From Trichomonas vaginalis G3 (taxonomy: Eukaryota; Parabasalia; Trichomonadida; Trichomonadidae), in assembly GCF_026262505.1 (NCBI RefSeq), contig NC_067204.1, positions 25,389,300-25,453,299 of the forward strand: 64,000 bases of DNA. The letters run 5' to 3'. The notes under the pieces are model-generated. The model was not told the origin of the DNA. It searched no databases and was given only the letters and a program-made list of their open reading frames with translations. Each line of letters opens with the position of its first letter. Within the stretch, counting starts at the first letter, position 1. The translations under genes and the position numbers were made by a program. Positions 9,378 through 17,715 of this stretch are shown piece by piece.

Positions 9378-11237
9378 TCAAATCTGGAAGTAAAGTGGAT
9401 GAGTTTCTTTGACCTGGTGACCGCAAACAGGACATACTTCGCCAGATTTCTGCAAGCAGTCGCTACAGACCGCGTGCATGCACGGCGACAAGTAAACGTT
9501 CCTTTTCGCTTCTTTGCAAACTGGACAATCGAGTATTTTCTTTGCATTCTCGTATTCTCTTTCGTCGAATCTATCCATTCTCGCAGTGAACATGTCCTTG
9601 AACATGTCTCTCTCTTTGGCAATGACGAACCTCCTCTCTTCCGCTTCCCTGACTTGGCTATCGATTTTCGCGATTTCCTCGTCCAGGGCTGCCTCTTCGG
9701 CGCAGAGCTGAGCGTACTCAGCTTCCACGTCTTCCGCAGGCGGAATCTGTATAGTATCGGCCGGAATGTCTAATGAGCTTGTCGCGAGAATTATTAGCTG
9801 CTGGTTGGCTTGTATGATGTTCTGGCATATCTTTTCGATGGATAAGGAACGGTATGAATCGCCGAAATGTAAGTAAATCTGTTGGAGTTTCTGTAATTCG
9901 CGATATTCATTTTGAAGTTCTTCGATTTGAACTGTTGCTTTCGTACTATCTGCAATAGCGCTGAAATTGGCTTGTTGTGAATAGAACCACGTACGGGCTT
10001 TCTCTGTGGCCTTTACGCAGTTTTGGAAAATTTCATCTCGCATGTCGCGAAGTTGAGGGAGCATGACGGCAGCACTTGAGAGATCTATGTTCTCTGATGT
10101 GCCCTCCGTCGTTGCACTTAGCTTTTGGTCGAGTAATTCGGCGATTTCATCCCATTCTTTTGAATTATCTTCTTCCATCGATTGGAATCTGGCTGAAACA
10201 TTCTTGGGGAAGATTGCTTCAATGTAAGGAGTGTATTTCTGCTCGAGATTGAGTATTTCGTTCTGTAATTTGTCGATTCTTTTCACAAATTTTTCTTTTG
10301 AATAGCTGAAGTTATCGTACATCTTAATACTGGTGACTTTGATCTTTTGGAAGATGTTTTGGCTGTTCTCGAGCTCTTCATTGACACTTTTAATCAAAGC
10401 AGTCTGTTTTCTAAGGCTTTCTGCAATCATGTTGAGGAAATGGTACTTCTGCTCAACAACTTTGTAGAAAGGAGAGTTGAGAATTGACTCTGGAGGGCAA
10501 TCTTGAATTGAAAACGTTTTTGTATCAGAAACCTTTGGTTTTAGAGCCTTTATTTGTGCACGGATGTTATCAATGTCCGCCAATTTATGGGAAAGAGCGC
10601 CAACAACACCTCGTAAGTGTAAAATTTCTTGAGATAATTCTGCAGCTTCGAGTTCTTTTCTGATTCTTTCATCGAATTCAGGAGGAATGTTGATTGCAGG
10701 TGTTGGTGTTTGAGGTACATTTGTTGGTAATCTCGTCGTAACTGGTTTTCCTTGAATTTCATCGCCAATCATGAATTCTTTCAGTTTAACGTATTGAGAA
10801 AGAGGTCTGACAGACCTTGGCTCAATTCTTTCTATCTCGTTTTTCATTATATTGCTAACAGCTGTTTCCATTGATCTGTAGACGTATTTTATATGGCCAC
10901 CGAGTTGTTCAACTTCGGTTTTAGTGGCAGCGGAATCGCACTGTTCGACAAATGTGACAAAAGGATTAGCATTGATGCCATAATTGAAAATATAATCGAG
11001 TAAAAAGAGGTCAAACGTTATTATTTCGGCGGCACCCATGATGTTTACGCACTCTGTACCAAGTTTTTTGGATTTTTCTTGGTTTTGATCTATGATTTTT
11101 TCCAAATTTTTGAGGCGATTCTGAACTTTTATGATTTCGGCGTAGACTTCATCTGGAGGCGTATAGTCTACAATTGGAGGAGCTTCCTGGTCAGGTTGAC
11201 CATAGTTTCGAAGAAAAGTTGATGGCGGATTGCTCAT
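9378..11237 (-). CDS. Coiled-coil protein with C-terminal RING finger (Bre1-like)
   Basis: 619 aa. Most of the chain is predicted coiled coil (E/K/Q/L-rich heptad-like sequence, roughly residues 45-560). A C3HC4 RING closes the protein: C571, C574, C586, H588, C591, C594, C602, C605. A short hydrophobic tail (LYFQI) follows directly. RING-at-the-end after a long coiled coil is the layout of Bre1/RNF20-RNF40 E3 ligases, which monoubiquitinate histone H2B; that role is inferred from layout and RING pattern. Other coiled-coil RING ligases are possible. The ATG at 11237 follows the host-like leader TTTCACAAAATG. Confidence 0.7.
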   Translation of the reverse strand: MSNPPSTFLRNYGQPDQEAPPIVDYTPPDEVYAEIIKVQNRLKNLEKIIDQNQEKSKKLGTECVNIMGAAEIITFDLFLLDYIFNYGINANPFVTFVEQCDSAATKTEVEQLGGHIKYVYRSMETAVSNIMKNEIERIEPRSVRPLSQYVKLKEFMIGDEIQGKPVTTRLPTNVPQTPTPAINIPPEFDERIRKELEAAELSQEILHLRGVVGALSHKLADIDNIRAQIKALKPKVSDTKTFSIQDCPPESILNSPFYKVVEQKYHFLNMIAESLRKQTALIKSVNEELENSQNIFQKIKVTSIKMYDNFSYSKEKFVKRIDKLQNEILNLEQKYTPYIEAIFPKNVSARFQSMEEDNSKEWDEIAELLDQKLSATTEGTSENIDLSSAAVMLPQLRDMRDEIFQNCVKATEKARTWFYSQQANFSAIADSTKATVQIEELQNEYRELQKLQQIYLHFGDSYRSLSIEKICQNIIQANQQLIILATSSLDIPADTIQIPPAEDVEAEYAQLCAEEAALDEEIAKIDSQVREAEERRFVIAKERDMFKDMFTARMDRFDEREYENAKKILDCPVCKEAKRNVYLSPCMHAVCSDCLQKSGEVCPVCGHQVKETHPLYFQI

Positions 11238-11610
11238 TTTGTGAAATCAGTATTGTCACTTTTTTAAGAGTCTTTGTTGCAATTACATGAGTAGTTATAT
11301 TAATTAGCGGCCATCTGGCTATCATTATTAATTCCATCCCAACAACATCCTGAGTGTTTAATAGTTTTTGTTCAAGTTTAGAAATAAAATTGAAAAAATA
11401 AATAATATTAATAATATCATGATTTTTTTGAAGACAATAGCTAAGTTTGCTTGTGTAGTACTCATTTTCATAAGATCATCGGGTTTTAGCATTAATAAAT
11501 TTGAGATGATATTTAATATTTCAAATATAGTTAAAAATTCTATAGTTATGTAATTCAAATAATAGCTCTTTATATAAATATTTTATTGGTTTTCGATTAT
11601 TTTACATATT
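11238..11610. other. Intergenic region, AT-rich
   Basis: Contains only short open frames (for example about 11368-11553 on plus) made of A/T-rich codons with no recognisable protein character. Confidence 0.5.
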
Positions 11611-12339
11611 TCATTCCTCTTTTTTATCTTCTGTCTTTTCTTCCTTAGTTTCTTCTTTTGCTGGTTCCTCAGTTGCTAGTTTAGTCTCAGCTGGTGTTGC
11701 ATCCTTTGGTGTCTCGGCTGGTTTGTTACGAACGATTAAATCACGAATTGGTAAGAATTCTGGTTTGAGATCCAGATGTTTATGATCAAGTCCATAAGAA
11801 TCACGCTTGCTTCTGAGGATTCCTTCCTTAACTAACTGCTTAACAGTAGATTTAAGGAGATTTTTGAATTTTTTATTATCTCCATCTTTGAAATAGTCGT
11901 AGAAGTATGCGAGAATTGCATTCATGCTAACTAATGGTGCATCTTCTTGCATTCTTGCACCAATTGCTTCAATAACGATCTCTCTATAGGTTAAACCTGA
12001 TTCTTCGTCACGAGTAAGTGTTTTATCAGCAAGTTCTTTCTCTTTTGCAAGTTTTCTTTCTGCTGCTTCCTTTTCAGCTTGAGCAATCATCTCTTCTTGT
12101 TCTTTTCTGCGTTTTTCTTCTTCCATTTCTTTGAGATGTTGTTTCATCTTTGCTTCGTATTCAATGAGGAACTTGTTTCTAACGTACGGTTCTTTAACAC
12201 GATTTGCTGCTTCTTCCATCCTTTGTTTCTTTGTTTTACGATTTAATTTCTTTCTTTCTGCCTTTGTTAACTTCTTTTCTTCTGGTTGCTTGTTTTCTTC
12301 TGTTGTAGTTTCGACTTTTTCAGCAACTTCTGTGCTCAT
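11611..12339 (-). CDS. Lysine/glutamate-rich protein with linker-histone-like winged-helix segment
   Basis: 242 aa. Residues 1-110 are highly charged (K/E/R helices, including LTKAERKKLNRKTKKQR). Residues about 117-185 (LTYREIVIEAIGARM ... LLKSTVKQLVKEGILRSKR) have the spacing of an H15/linker-histone winged helix, in which a short helix repeat is followed by a K/V-rich recognition helix and GxL strand. The tail is a PAET/KE repeat. A chromatin or RNA-binding role is inferred. The H15 match is by eye only and the acidic/basic arms are not typical of histone H1. Confidence 0.5.
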   Translation of the reverse strand: MSTEVAEKVETTTEENKQPEEKKLTKAERKKLNRKTKKQRMEEAANRVKEPYVRNKFLIEYEAKMKQHLKEMEEEKRRKEQEEMIAQAEKEAAERKLAKEKELADKTLTRDEESGLTYREIVIEAIGARMQEDAPLVSMNAILAYFYDYFKDGDNKKFKNLLKSTVKQLVKEGILRSKRDSYGLDHKHLDLKPEFLPIRDLIVRNKPAETPKDATPAETKLATEEPAKEETKEEKTEDKKEE

Positions 12340-12648
12340 TTTTTAAAAATTTTGTGTTTTTTACTTGGAGACATTTTTGGCACTTTTCAAATCAGTAAAT
12401 GATGAAAAGATATCGATTTTTACTAGAATAAATGGATTACATTTTATTTGTTGTTACATAATTTAATTCCAAATTTCTTTTTCATATGTAATTTCTTACA
12501 AGACGTTCAATCATTTGCCTATCACCTTTATCTGATGCGCCTTTGAAGAGATGTTTGTCCAAATATATTGTTATTGTGTCATTTCATAGTTATGAACTTA
12601 ATTTAACATTAATCAAATTGTGGAAATGGTTTTACACATGTATAACAT
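12340..12648. other. Intergenic flank of the complete Maverick
   Basis: On the minus strand about 12486-12570 reads as an open 3' end (ending in RQMIERLVRNYI then stop) without any start, perhaps a remnant of a host gene. Otherwise nothing is recognised. Confidence 0.35.
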
Positions 12649-12714
12649 AAAAAAAAAAAAAAAAAAAAGGTAGTGGGGCTTCCAGGCACTTCGTGCCTTC
12701 TAGCCCTGAAGATG
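12649..12714. repeat. Maverick left terminal inverted repeat with nested hairpin
   Basis: The A run is followed by GGTAGTGGGGCT, then an inner perfect stem AGGCAC-TTC-GTGCCT, and an outer partner TAGCCC. The same nested stem recurs at 37900-37965 and 58186-58255 and, with changes, at the two copy-1 tips. Conserved stems suggest a structural role at the element ends, for example in protein-primed replication or integrase recognition (inference). Confidence 0.9.
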
Positions 12715-12734
12715 TTTAGTATAAATGAAGTTTT

Positions 12735-12801
12735 GAGGACATACATGACTGTGAGTTTTATTTACGACAAGATAGAATATGAGAGAGGTCCTATAAACCG
12801 G
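12735..12801 (+). repeat. Duplicated fragment of the methyltransferase 3' end
   Basis: About 67 bp matching 13703-13770 (GAGGACATACATGACT... ...GGTCCTATAAAC) sits alone inside the left terminal region. It encodes no complete product. Likely a gene-conversion or template-switch scar. Confidence 0.8.
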
Positions 12802-12874
12802 ACAAGTAAGGGTCATATAAACATCTGTCATTTTACTCAGAATTTTACTCAGAATTCAATAAAAATATATTTTA

Positions 12875-12922
12875 GGGTAGAAGGTTAGATATAACCTCTT
12901 TTCTAACCTCTTTTCTACCCTC
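12875..12922. repeat. Palindromic array, GGTTA/GGTAG word version
   Basis: The array holds GGGTAGA, then the palindrome AGGTTAGATATAACCT, then CTAACC and CTACCC repeats. AATATATTTT lies before it and CTTGAATTT after it. Same design as the arrays at 2600, 25060 and 58530. Confidence 0.75.
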
Positions 12923-13005
12923 TTGAATTTGTCAAGATTTCTTCGTAAATGTTTTGTCACTTTTCTGTCACTTTTCAGGAAAAAAACATTTTTATTGTAT
13001 ATAAA

Positions 13006-13822
13006 ATGAATTTTACAAAACCACCGTTACCCTTCTTTGGAAATAAGAGTAGATGTAAAGATATTCTATTGAGAGAACTTAAGAAACTACCGAATGGTCT
13101 AACATTTGTAGATTTGTTCGGTGGAAGTTTCTATATATCCCATTGTGCCATACTGTATTTCCTGACTCAAAGATTATATGCAATGACTTCGACAACTATA
13201 TGGACCGTCTCAAACATATTCCAGACACAAACAATATATTGAAAGCGTTAAAAAAAAGATACCTATAGGTAAGATGGAACGTATACCATTAGATAAGAAA
13301 AATATTGTGAGAGAGGTTTTGAAAAAAGCAGAATATATAGACTGGGATAGTATATCTGCTAGACTATTATATAGTGGTGCTATAAGAGTTCATGACATTG
13401 AAACACTTATGTCAAAAGTTTTATATCTTAACTATACAAATGTTTTCAAAGAGGACATAGAAAAATATATTGAGGGTATAGAGTTTGTGAGATGTCATTG
13501 GACAGAGTTGTATGAAAAATATAAAGACAAGGAAAATGTTTTCTTTATAGTGGACCCACCGTTCTATAACACATGGGATTTTCAATACCAAGTAGACTGG
13601 ACTTTGAGAGACTCTTTAGAAACTTTAGACGTTTTACATAACCATCCATGCTTTTACTTTACATCCGATAAAAGTGGTTTGGAAAGTGTCATGAGATGGT
13701 TAGAGGACATACATGACTATGAGTTTAGATACGATAAGATAGAATATGAGAGAGGTCCTATAAACTGGAGAAAGTGTCATAACAAAGAAATTTTACTAGT
13801 AAGTAAATGTGGTTTGAAATAG
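13006..13822 (+). pseudogene. Dam-like (D12 class) DNA adenine-N6 methyltransferase, frameshifted
   Basis: The start ATG at 13006 gives MNFTKPPLPFFGNKSR. PFFGNK is the motif I (FxGxK) S-adenosylmethionine loop and VDLFGG follows. The first frame closes at 13242. The rest lies in the 13274-13822 frame and includes the catalytic DPPF motif (around 13553-13564) and a short C-terminal region. At least two frame changes, near 13150-13165 and 13250-13280, separate the parts. Dam-type enzymes methylate adenine in short sites. In a Maverick this could mark element DNA, consistent with 6mA being known in Trichomonas. Broken as read, or mis-sequenced. Confidence 0.8.
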
Positions 13823-13938
13823 GACTACTTGTTTTAGGTTTTTTCCATTGTGTCATTTACTTATTTGACGTGGCAGAAAGATATAGAGAATATGAAGATG
13901 AACCAATGCCTGCAAATGTTCAGTATATGTACTCGTAA
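13807..13938 (+). CDS. Small single-pass membrane ORF (43 aa)
   Basis: The ATG at 13807 overlaps the 3' end of the methyltransferase in another frame. The product is a hydrophobic helix (residues 5-20: IGLLVLGFFHCVIYLF) followed by a charged tail (AERYREYEDE) ending VQYMYS. A broken copy of the same sequence is present in copy 1b (about 4720-4900), which argues that it is a conserved Maverick gene. Function unknown. Confidence 0.55.
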   Translation: MWFEIGLLVLGFFHCVIYLFDVAERYREYEDEPMPANVQYMYS

Positions 13939-13961
13939 GAGATATTTTTATCTAATATTAA

Positions 13962-14324
13962 ATGGACGCACAGAACTTAGCGAATGCACAGCAACCTGGA
14001 CAACCAAACCCAGAGAATATTCCAAATGAAGTTAGAATACAAACTGCAATGGCAAACTATGGTCAAGTGCCAACAGATGTACAAATGCAAACTGCCATGT
14101 CAAATGACGCTGCGTTAGGTTTGCCACCATGGTATGCAAATATGAGATGGAAAGAGTTTTATACAAACCCTGAAGTGGGATATAAACAACTTTATGCAGA
14201 TGACGCGAACACAGGAGTTGACCCAGAATATGTTTTCTACCAGAGGAGAAACAGAATGTATGAGCTCCAGTTAAAGAATGCTATGGAACTCAACAGGAAA
14301 CGTAAGAGACTAGGCGGACATTAG
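13962..14324 (+). CDS. Maverick protein of unknown function (120 aa)
   Basis: Not recognised. It has an N/Q/P-rich N terminus with an internal near-repeat (RIQTAMANYG / QMQTAMSND), a central aromatic stretch (PPWYANMRWKEFY) and a basic C terminus (NRKRKRLGGH). The start follows the Maverick box TTTTTATCTAATATTAAATG. It lies between the small membrane ORF and the amphipathic gene, and is present as a remnant in copy 1b. A virion component is possible but unproven. Confidence 0.75.
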   Translation: MDAQNLANAQQPGQPNPENIPNEVRIQTAMANYGQVPTDVQMQTAMSNDAALGLPPWYANMRWKEFYTNPEVGYKQLYADDANTGVDPEYVFYQRRNRMYELQLKNAMELNRKRKRLGGH

Positions 14325-14342
14325 ATTTTTACATATAGTAAA

Positions 14343-14585
14343 ATGGGTTTCTTTGGAAGAATAGGAAACTTCTTTCGAAATGTTGGAAGAGGTATATGGA
14401 ATGGAATAAAATCTGTCGGAAAAGGAATTTGGAACGGAGTCAAAAATATTGGTAAAAGAGTAGGTCAGTTTGTTGGTATTATACCTAAAGACCCTGAACC
14501 AGAAGAACAAGCTCCTGTTATACAACAGCCTGAACCTGCACCACAGTCTAGTTGGCAACCAAATCCAACACCTCAACCGTATTAA
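14343..14585 (+). CDS. Small glycine-rich amphipathic protein (80 aa)
   Basis: MGFFGRIGNFFRNVGRG is followed by near-repeats of IWNGIKSVGKG / IWNGVKNIGKR, giving basic amphipathic helices with glycine every few residues. A P/Q/E tail ends in QPNPTPQPY. Composition resembles membrane-lytic or core peptides of Polinton-related viruses (adenovirus pVI/pX-type), but this is analogy only. It shares its layout (MGxFG start, basic amphipathic body, PQ-rich tail) with the 133-aa protein at 17716. Preceded by TTTTTACATATAGTAAAATG. Confidence 0.75.
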   Translation: MGFFGRIGNFFRNVGRGIWNGIKSVGKGIWNGVKNIGKRVGQFVGIIPKDPEPEEQAPVIQQPEPAPQSSWQPNPTPQPY

Positions 14586-14589
14586 AAAA

Positions 14590-15438
14590 TTATATTTTTA
14601 TCGTTCGATAGTAGTTGTATATGAAACTAAGTTCTAAGTAAAACGCATGGTATAATGGAATTATTCTTTTTCTTCCATCTGTAGTAAACCATACTTGAAA
14701 GTCTGAAATACTTCCACTTGGTGGTTCGTATAACTTTGTAGGTTTTTCGTAAAAGTCATTTGCCAAGCATAAGAAAGAGTTTTGGGCGCCAGAAAATGAA
14801 GCATGAACAATAATAGCAGCTGGGTCGAAAACATCTTTAAATAAATATGGTTCATCTCTTGCATATCGACTGTAAATATTTGCTAAAGGAAGTTCGACTT
14901 TCTGATTTAACATTCTTTGCAAATAATACCATGACATTGCAGTGAATTCTGTATATATTTGTTCGTCTTTCTTTGGATTGTCTTCGTAGATTTGAAATGA
15001 CACTTGTGAATTTTGTTTGTCATATACAATTCTCACATAAAGTGTGCTCTCGGTATTTGCATATTCATCAGCATATTTTGCATAACATGAATTTATTTTA
15101 TCTTCTATATTTTTTAACGCAGTCTGTAGAGAAGATGAAAGGTCAACTTGTATTAGCTCAATTTCTTCCCACATTTTTCGTTTCCCTTCAGATATATAAT
15201 CTATATGAAACCTTACAATAAATGGAAAACTTTTATCTTCTACAGACACAAACTTCATTCTACGAAAGCCAATAGCTTTTGTGACAGATGGGTCTCTTAG
15301 CCATCTAAGTGGGTAGTCAAAACGATAGCCTTCATGCTTTACGGTCTCTGTCTCAAACTTTTGACCGACATTCGTAAAAAGTTCATCTAATGGTTTAGTT
15401 GTAGCAACTCTTGAATTTTCTTTTTCTATTGGAAGCAT
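14590..15438 (-). CDS. Maverick protein of unknown function (282 aa), virion-type character
   Basis: Not firmly recognised. Beta-rich sequence with many aromatics. A C-terminal stretch (SISDFQVWFTTDGRKR, then PLYHAFYLELSFIYN) reads like jelly-roll or spike proteins of dsDNA viruses. It stops 5 bp before the end of the convergent 80-aa gene. Its ATG is only 18 bp from the divergent tail-fibre ATG, so the two likely share a promoter and timing. Intact here, decayed in copy 1b. Confidence 0.7.
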   Translation of the reverse strand: MLPIEKENSRVATTKPLDELFTNVGQKFETETVKHEGYRFDYPLRWLRDPSVTKAIGFRRMKFVSVEDKSFPFIVRFHIDYISEGKRKMWEEIELIQVDLSSSLQTALKNIEDKINSCYAKYADEYANTESTLYVRIVYDKQNSQVSFQIYEDNPKKDEQIYTEFTAMSWYYLQRMLNQKVELPLANIYSRYARDEPYLFKDVFDPAAIIVHASFSGAQNSFLCLANDFYEKPTKLYEPPSGSISDFQVWFTTDGRKRIIPLYHAFYLELSFIYNYYRTIKI

Positions 15439-15456
15439 ATTTTATCTAGAATAAAA
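15439..15456. promoter_or_regulatory. 18-bp divergent promoter
   Basis: ATTTTATCTAGAATAAAA separates the two ATGs. It contains the Maverick T-run/ATAAA box on both strands around the palindrome TCTAGA. Confidence 0.6.
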
Positions 15457-16743
15457 ATGTCGAAAGAAACAGCGTCTATGAGAGAAATACAACACAACCG
15501 ACAACTCATTATGCAAGCTCTAAATAAGAACACAACAAACTTTTCAAACTATTCTAAGATATCTGAGTCATTGAAAGAAGGAAACTTAAAACTGACGATA
15601 AACCCAATGACAGACGAGTTTCTGTTTCAAGACAGTAAGAACCATACTGTTTGTATAAATCCAACAAAAAGAACTTTAAACGAGAAACCTATAGATGAAC
15701 TTCTTTTGAAGGCAGATATTGACAACAAAGCTGACAAAGAGTATGTCATTGAAAAAGTTCAAGAAGAACATGACAGAGCAGATGCAACATATGCAACGAA
15801 AGAACATACTCATCCTGAACTAGCAGATAAAACATATGTTGACAATAAAATGTCAAGTGAAGTGACAAGAGCTGACAAAGAATATTCTAAAAAGACTCAT
15901 ACACATACCATTGCAAATATTACAAACTTACAAGAAACCTTAAACAGGAAAAGTGACGTTGGACATACACACGATTTCTTCGCAACTGTTGGTATAGAAA
16001 ATATTGCAGGAACGGTTGAAGAACCTGATGGAACTGGTGGGGATGTATTAAATTGGAAACCTCCTAACTTTCCACAAGGTTTAACATCGGAGGATGACAT
16101 AACAACGATGAAAGACATTAAATGTAGAAATGTCTATGTCATGGAGGATGAAAACAAAGTTAAATTCACTGCTCAAGATTTATATGATAAAAAAGCTGAC
16201 AAAACATATGTTAACGATGAGTTAGATAAAAAAGCTGACAAAACATATGTTAACGATGAGTTAGATAAAAAAGCTGACAAAACAGAGCTTCAAACGTTAA
16301 AGACAGAAATACTTCAAACACTATATCCTATAGGCTCTATTTATACGTCAATGAACTCTACCAGACCAGAAGTAGTACTTGGTTTTGGAACTTGGACTCA
16401 AATAGTCGACAGGTTTTTGTATTGTGCAAACTCTTCAAAGGAAACAGGTGGAAGTAAAACGATTTCAGGTGCAAATTTACCTGCGCACAGTCACTACATA
16501 AATTTAAGTACATCTGAAGCAGGTTTGCATAGTCATAGATTTTGGGATTGGTCAGGAATGACAAAAGGTAAAGGATATGATGTTAAAGAGGACGTTAAGT
16601 TTGCTATAAATTGTTACTGGAGTAACACTGAGGTAGGAGGAAGCCATACACATCGCGTTTCAGGGTATACGCAAACAACGGGACAGAGTAAAGACTACAT
16701 GCCACCTTACATGACAGTTTACGCATGGTATAGAAATGCTTAG
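15457..16743 (+). CDS. Phage-type tail fibre / receptor-binding protein
   Basis: 428 aa. Residues 1-120 are a mixed N-terminal domain. Residues about 100-290 hold fibre repeats of the ADKTYV and THTHxxA type, with two exact 13-residue repeats (KKADKTYVNDELD, residues ~246-271). Residues 289-428 form a phage-like C-terminal head: LYPIGSIYTSMNSTRP, GTWTQIVDRFLYCA, histidine-rich PAHSHY and GLHSHRFW, GGSHTHRVSG, and the end MPPYMTVYAWYRNA. This pattern (PIGSIYxS ... GTWxQ ... PxHxH ... MPPYxTVYxWxR) is well known from bacteriophage tail fibre and collar proteins. In a Maverick it suggests a virion spike gained from a phage, possibly for attachment. Intact ORF with the start after the Maverick box. 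Confidence 0.85.
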   Translation: MSKETASMREIQHNRQLIMQALNKNTTNFSNYSKISESLKEGNLKLTINPMTDEFLFQDSKNHTVCINPTKRTLNEKPIDELLLKADIDNKADKEYVIEKVQEEHDRADATYATKEHTHPELADKTYVDNKMSSEVTRADKEYSKKTHTHTIANITNLQETLNRKSDVGHTHDFFATVGIENIAGTVEEPDGTGGDVLNWKPPNFPQGLTSEDDITTMKDIKCRNVYVMEDENKVKFTAQDLYDKKADKTYVNDELDKKADKTYVNDELDKKADKTELQTLKTEILQTLYPIGSIYTSMNSTRPEVVLGFGTWTQIVDRFLYCANSSKETGGSKTISGANLPAHSHYINLSTSEAGLHSHRFWDWSGMTKGKGYDVKEDVKFAINCYWSNTEVGGSHTHRVSGYTQTTGQSKDYMPPYMTVYAWYRNA

Positions 16744-17698
16744 TCGTCATTTTCAACTTCTTTAGCATATTCGTCAGGAGTTGTCTTATATTTGTTAGGA
16801 ACTGTCTTTGAAAGTATACCACCTTGAACTTTGACAAGTTTGAAACGAGGTCTGACAATAGTAGTTTTATCTTCTGCTTGCAGTGTGTACATTTTGCCAT
16901 GTTTGCCTAAAACTTCATAATATTCTCTTGTATACTTTCTTCTATTTTTACGAACACGAATGCGAGTACCTGTCGAGTTCCCATTGTTGTCATAGTCAAT
17001 AGTATTTTCATATGGGTCGCGTTTAGGTATTTCTATTTTTACTTTGTCACCTTTCTTAAGTTTGAAGCCTGGCATTCTTTCTTGTTTGTCTCTTTTGACT
17101 AAACTATTAAATATATAGTCTTTCTCTAAGTCGGGGTTGTTTTTCATTTCTTCGGGGAGTGGTTTCCCAAACCTTTTTGTTTACGGCTATTGTAAATATT
17201 TAAAACTTGTCTCATCTTTGCCATGGAGAAGTGTCTATATTTGTCGTCATATGACATTTCATCTACCTCACCACCTTGTGGTTGATTTAAGTCTCTTAAG
17301 ATTTTTATACAACTGTCAATGACACCAAGAGCAGAATGGTTTTGGTCGACAATGAAATATTGGTTTACATTTTTTGAACGCAGATAGTTTTTAATATCGT
17401 CTGATTTGAAAGAACGTTCACAGTCAGATGTCAGTTTTGTTGGATGGTATTTGTCAACAAATATTGTCAAAGCAGTTTTCACATCTAAAATATTTTTGGA
17501 CTGTAATGGTATGGCTTCACAGTATCTTGTGTTTTGACCGACAAATATTAGCCAGTATGGTGGTCCATCTTCTCTATACCTCGGAATGTTTTCCAAGATA
17601 TCCATAAACCAAGCATTTGGTGTTGAACTAAAGATTTTTATCATGAGTGCTTTCTTTGTTGCCTTAGAAACATAGGGGTCCTTGTTTGGATTCGTCAT
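16740..17698 (-). pseudogene. Retroviral-like (rve) integrase, split by a frameshift
   Basis: The core domain is 17144-17698 (184 aa): D33 (WFMDIL), D92 (TSDCERSF) and D128 (HSALGVID). D92 to D128 has the classical 35-residue gap, but the third residue is Asp instead of Glu. The C-terminal part is 16740-17147 (135 aa), with a basic SH3/chromo-like section (KLKKGDKVKI ... YYEVLGKHGKMYTL). The two frames meet at an ATGA overlap at 17144-17147, next to a CCCC run. One missing base would explain the split, though stop-restart cannot be excluded. Maverick integrases act on the terminal repeats for insertion. Position next to PolB block and capsid genes fits the family. Confidence 0.85.
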
Positions 17699-17715
17699 TT
17701 TTTACCCTATAAGAA
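17699..17715. promoter_or_regulatory. 17-bp divergent promoter
   Basis: TTTTTACCCTATAAGAA between the integrase ATG and the ATG at 17716; it fits the Maverick box. Confidence 0.55.

Noticed and set aside
12673-12888. 72-codon frame in the left terminal repeat
   Set aside because: Made of TIR sequence and a copied methyltransferase fragment; the same TIR gives similar chance frames at other ends.
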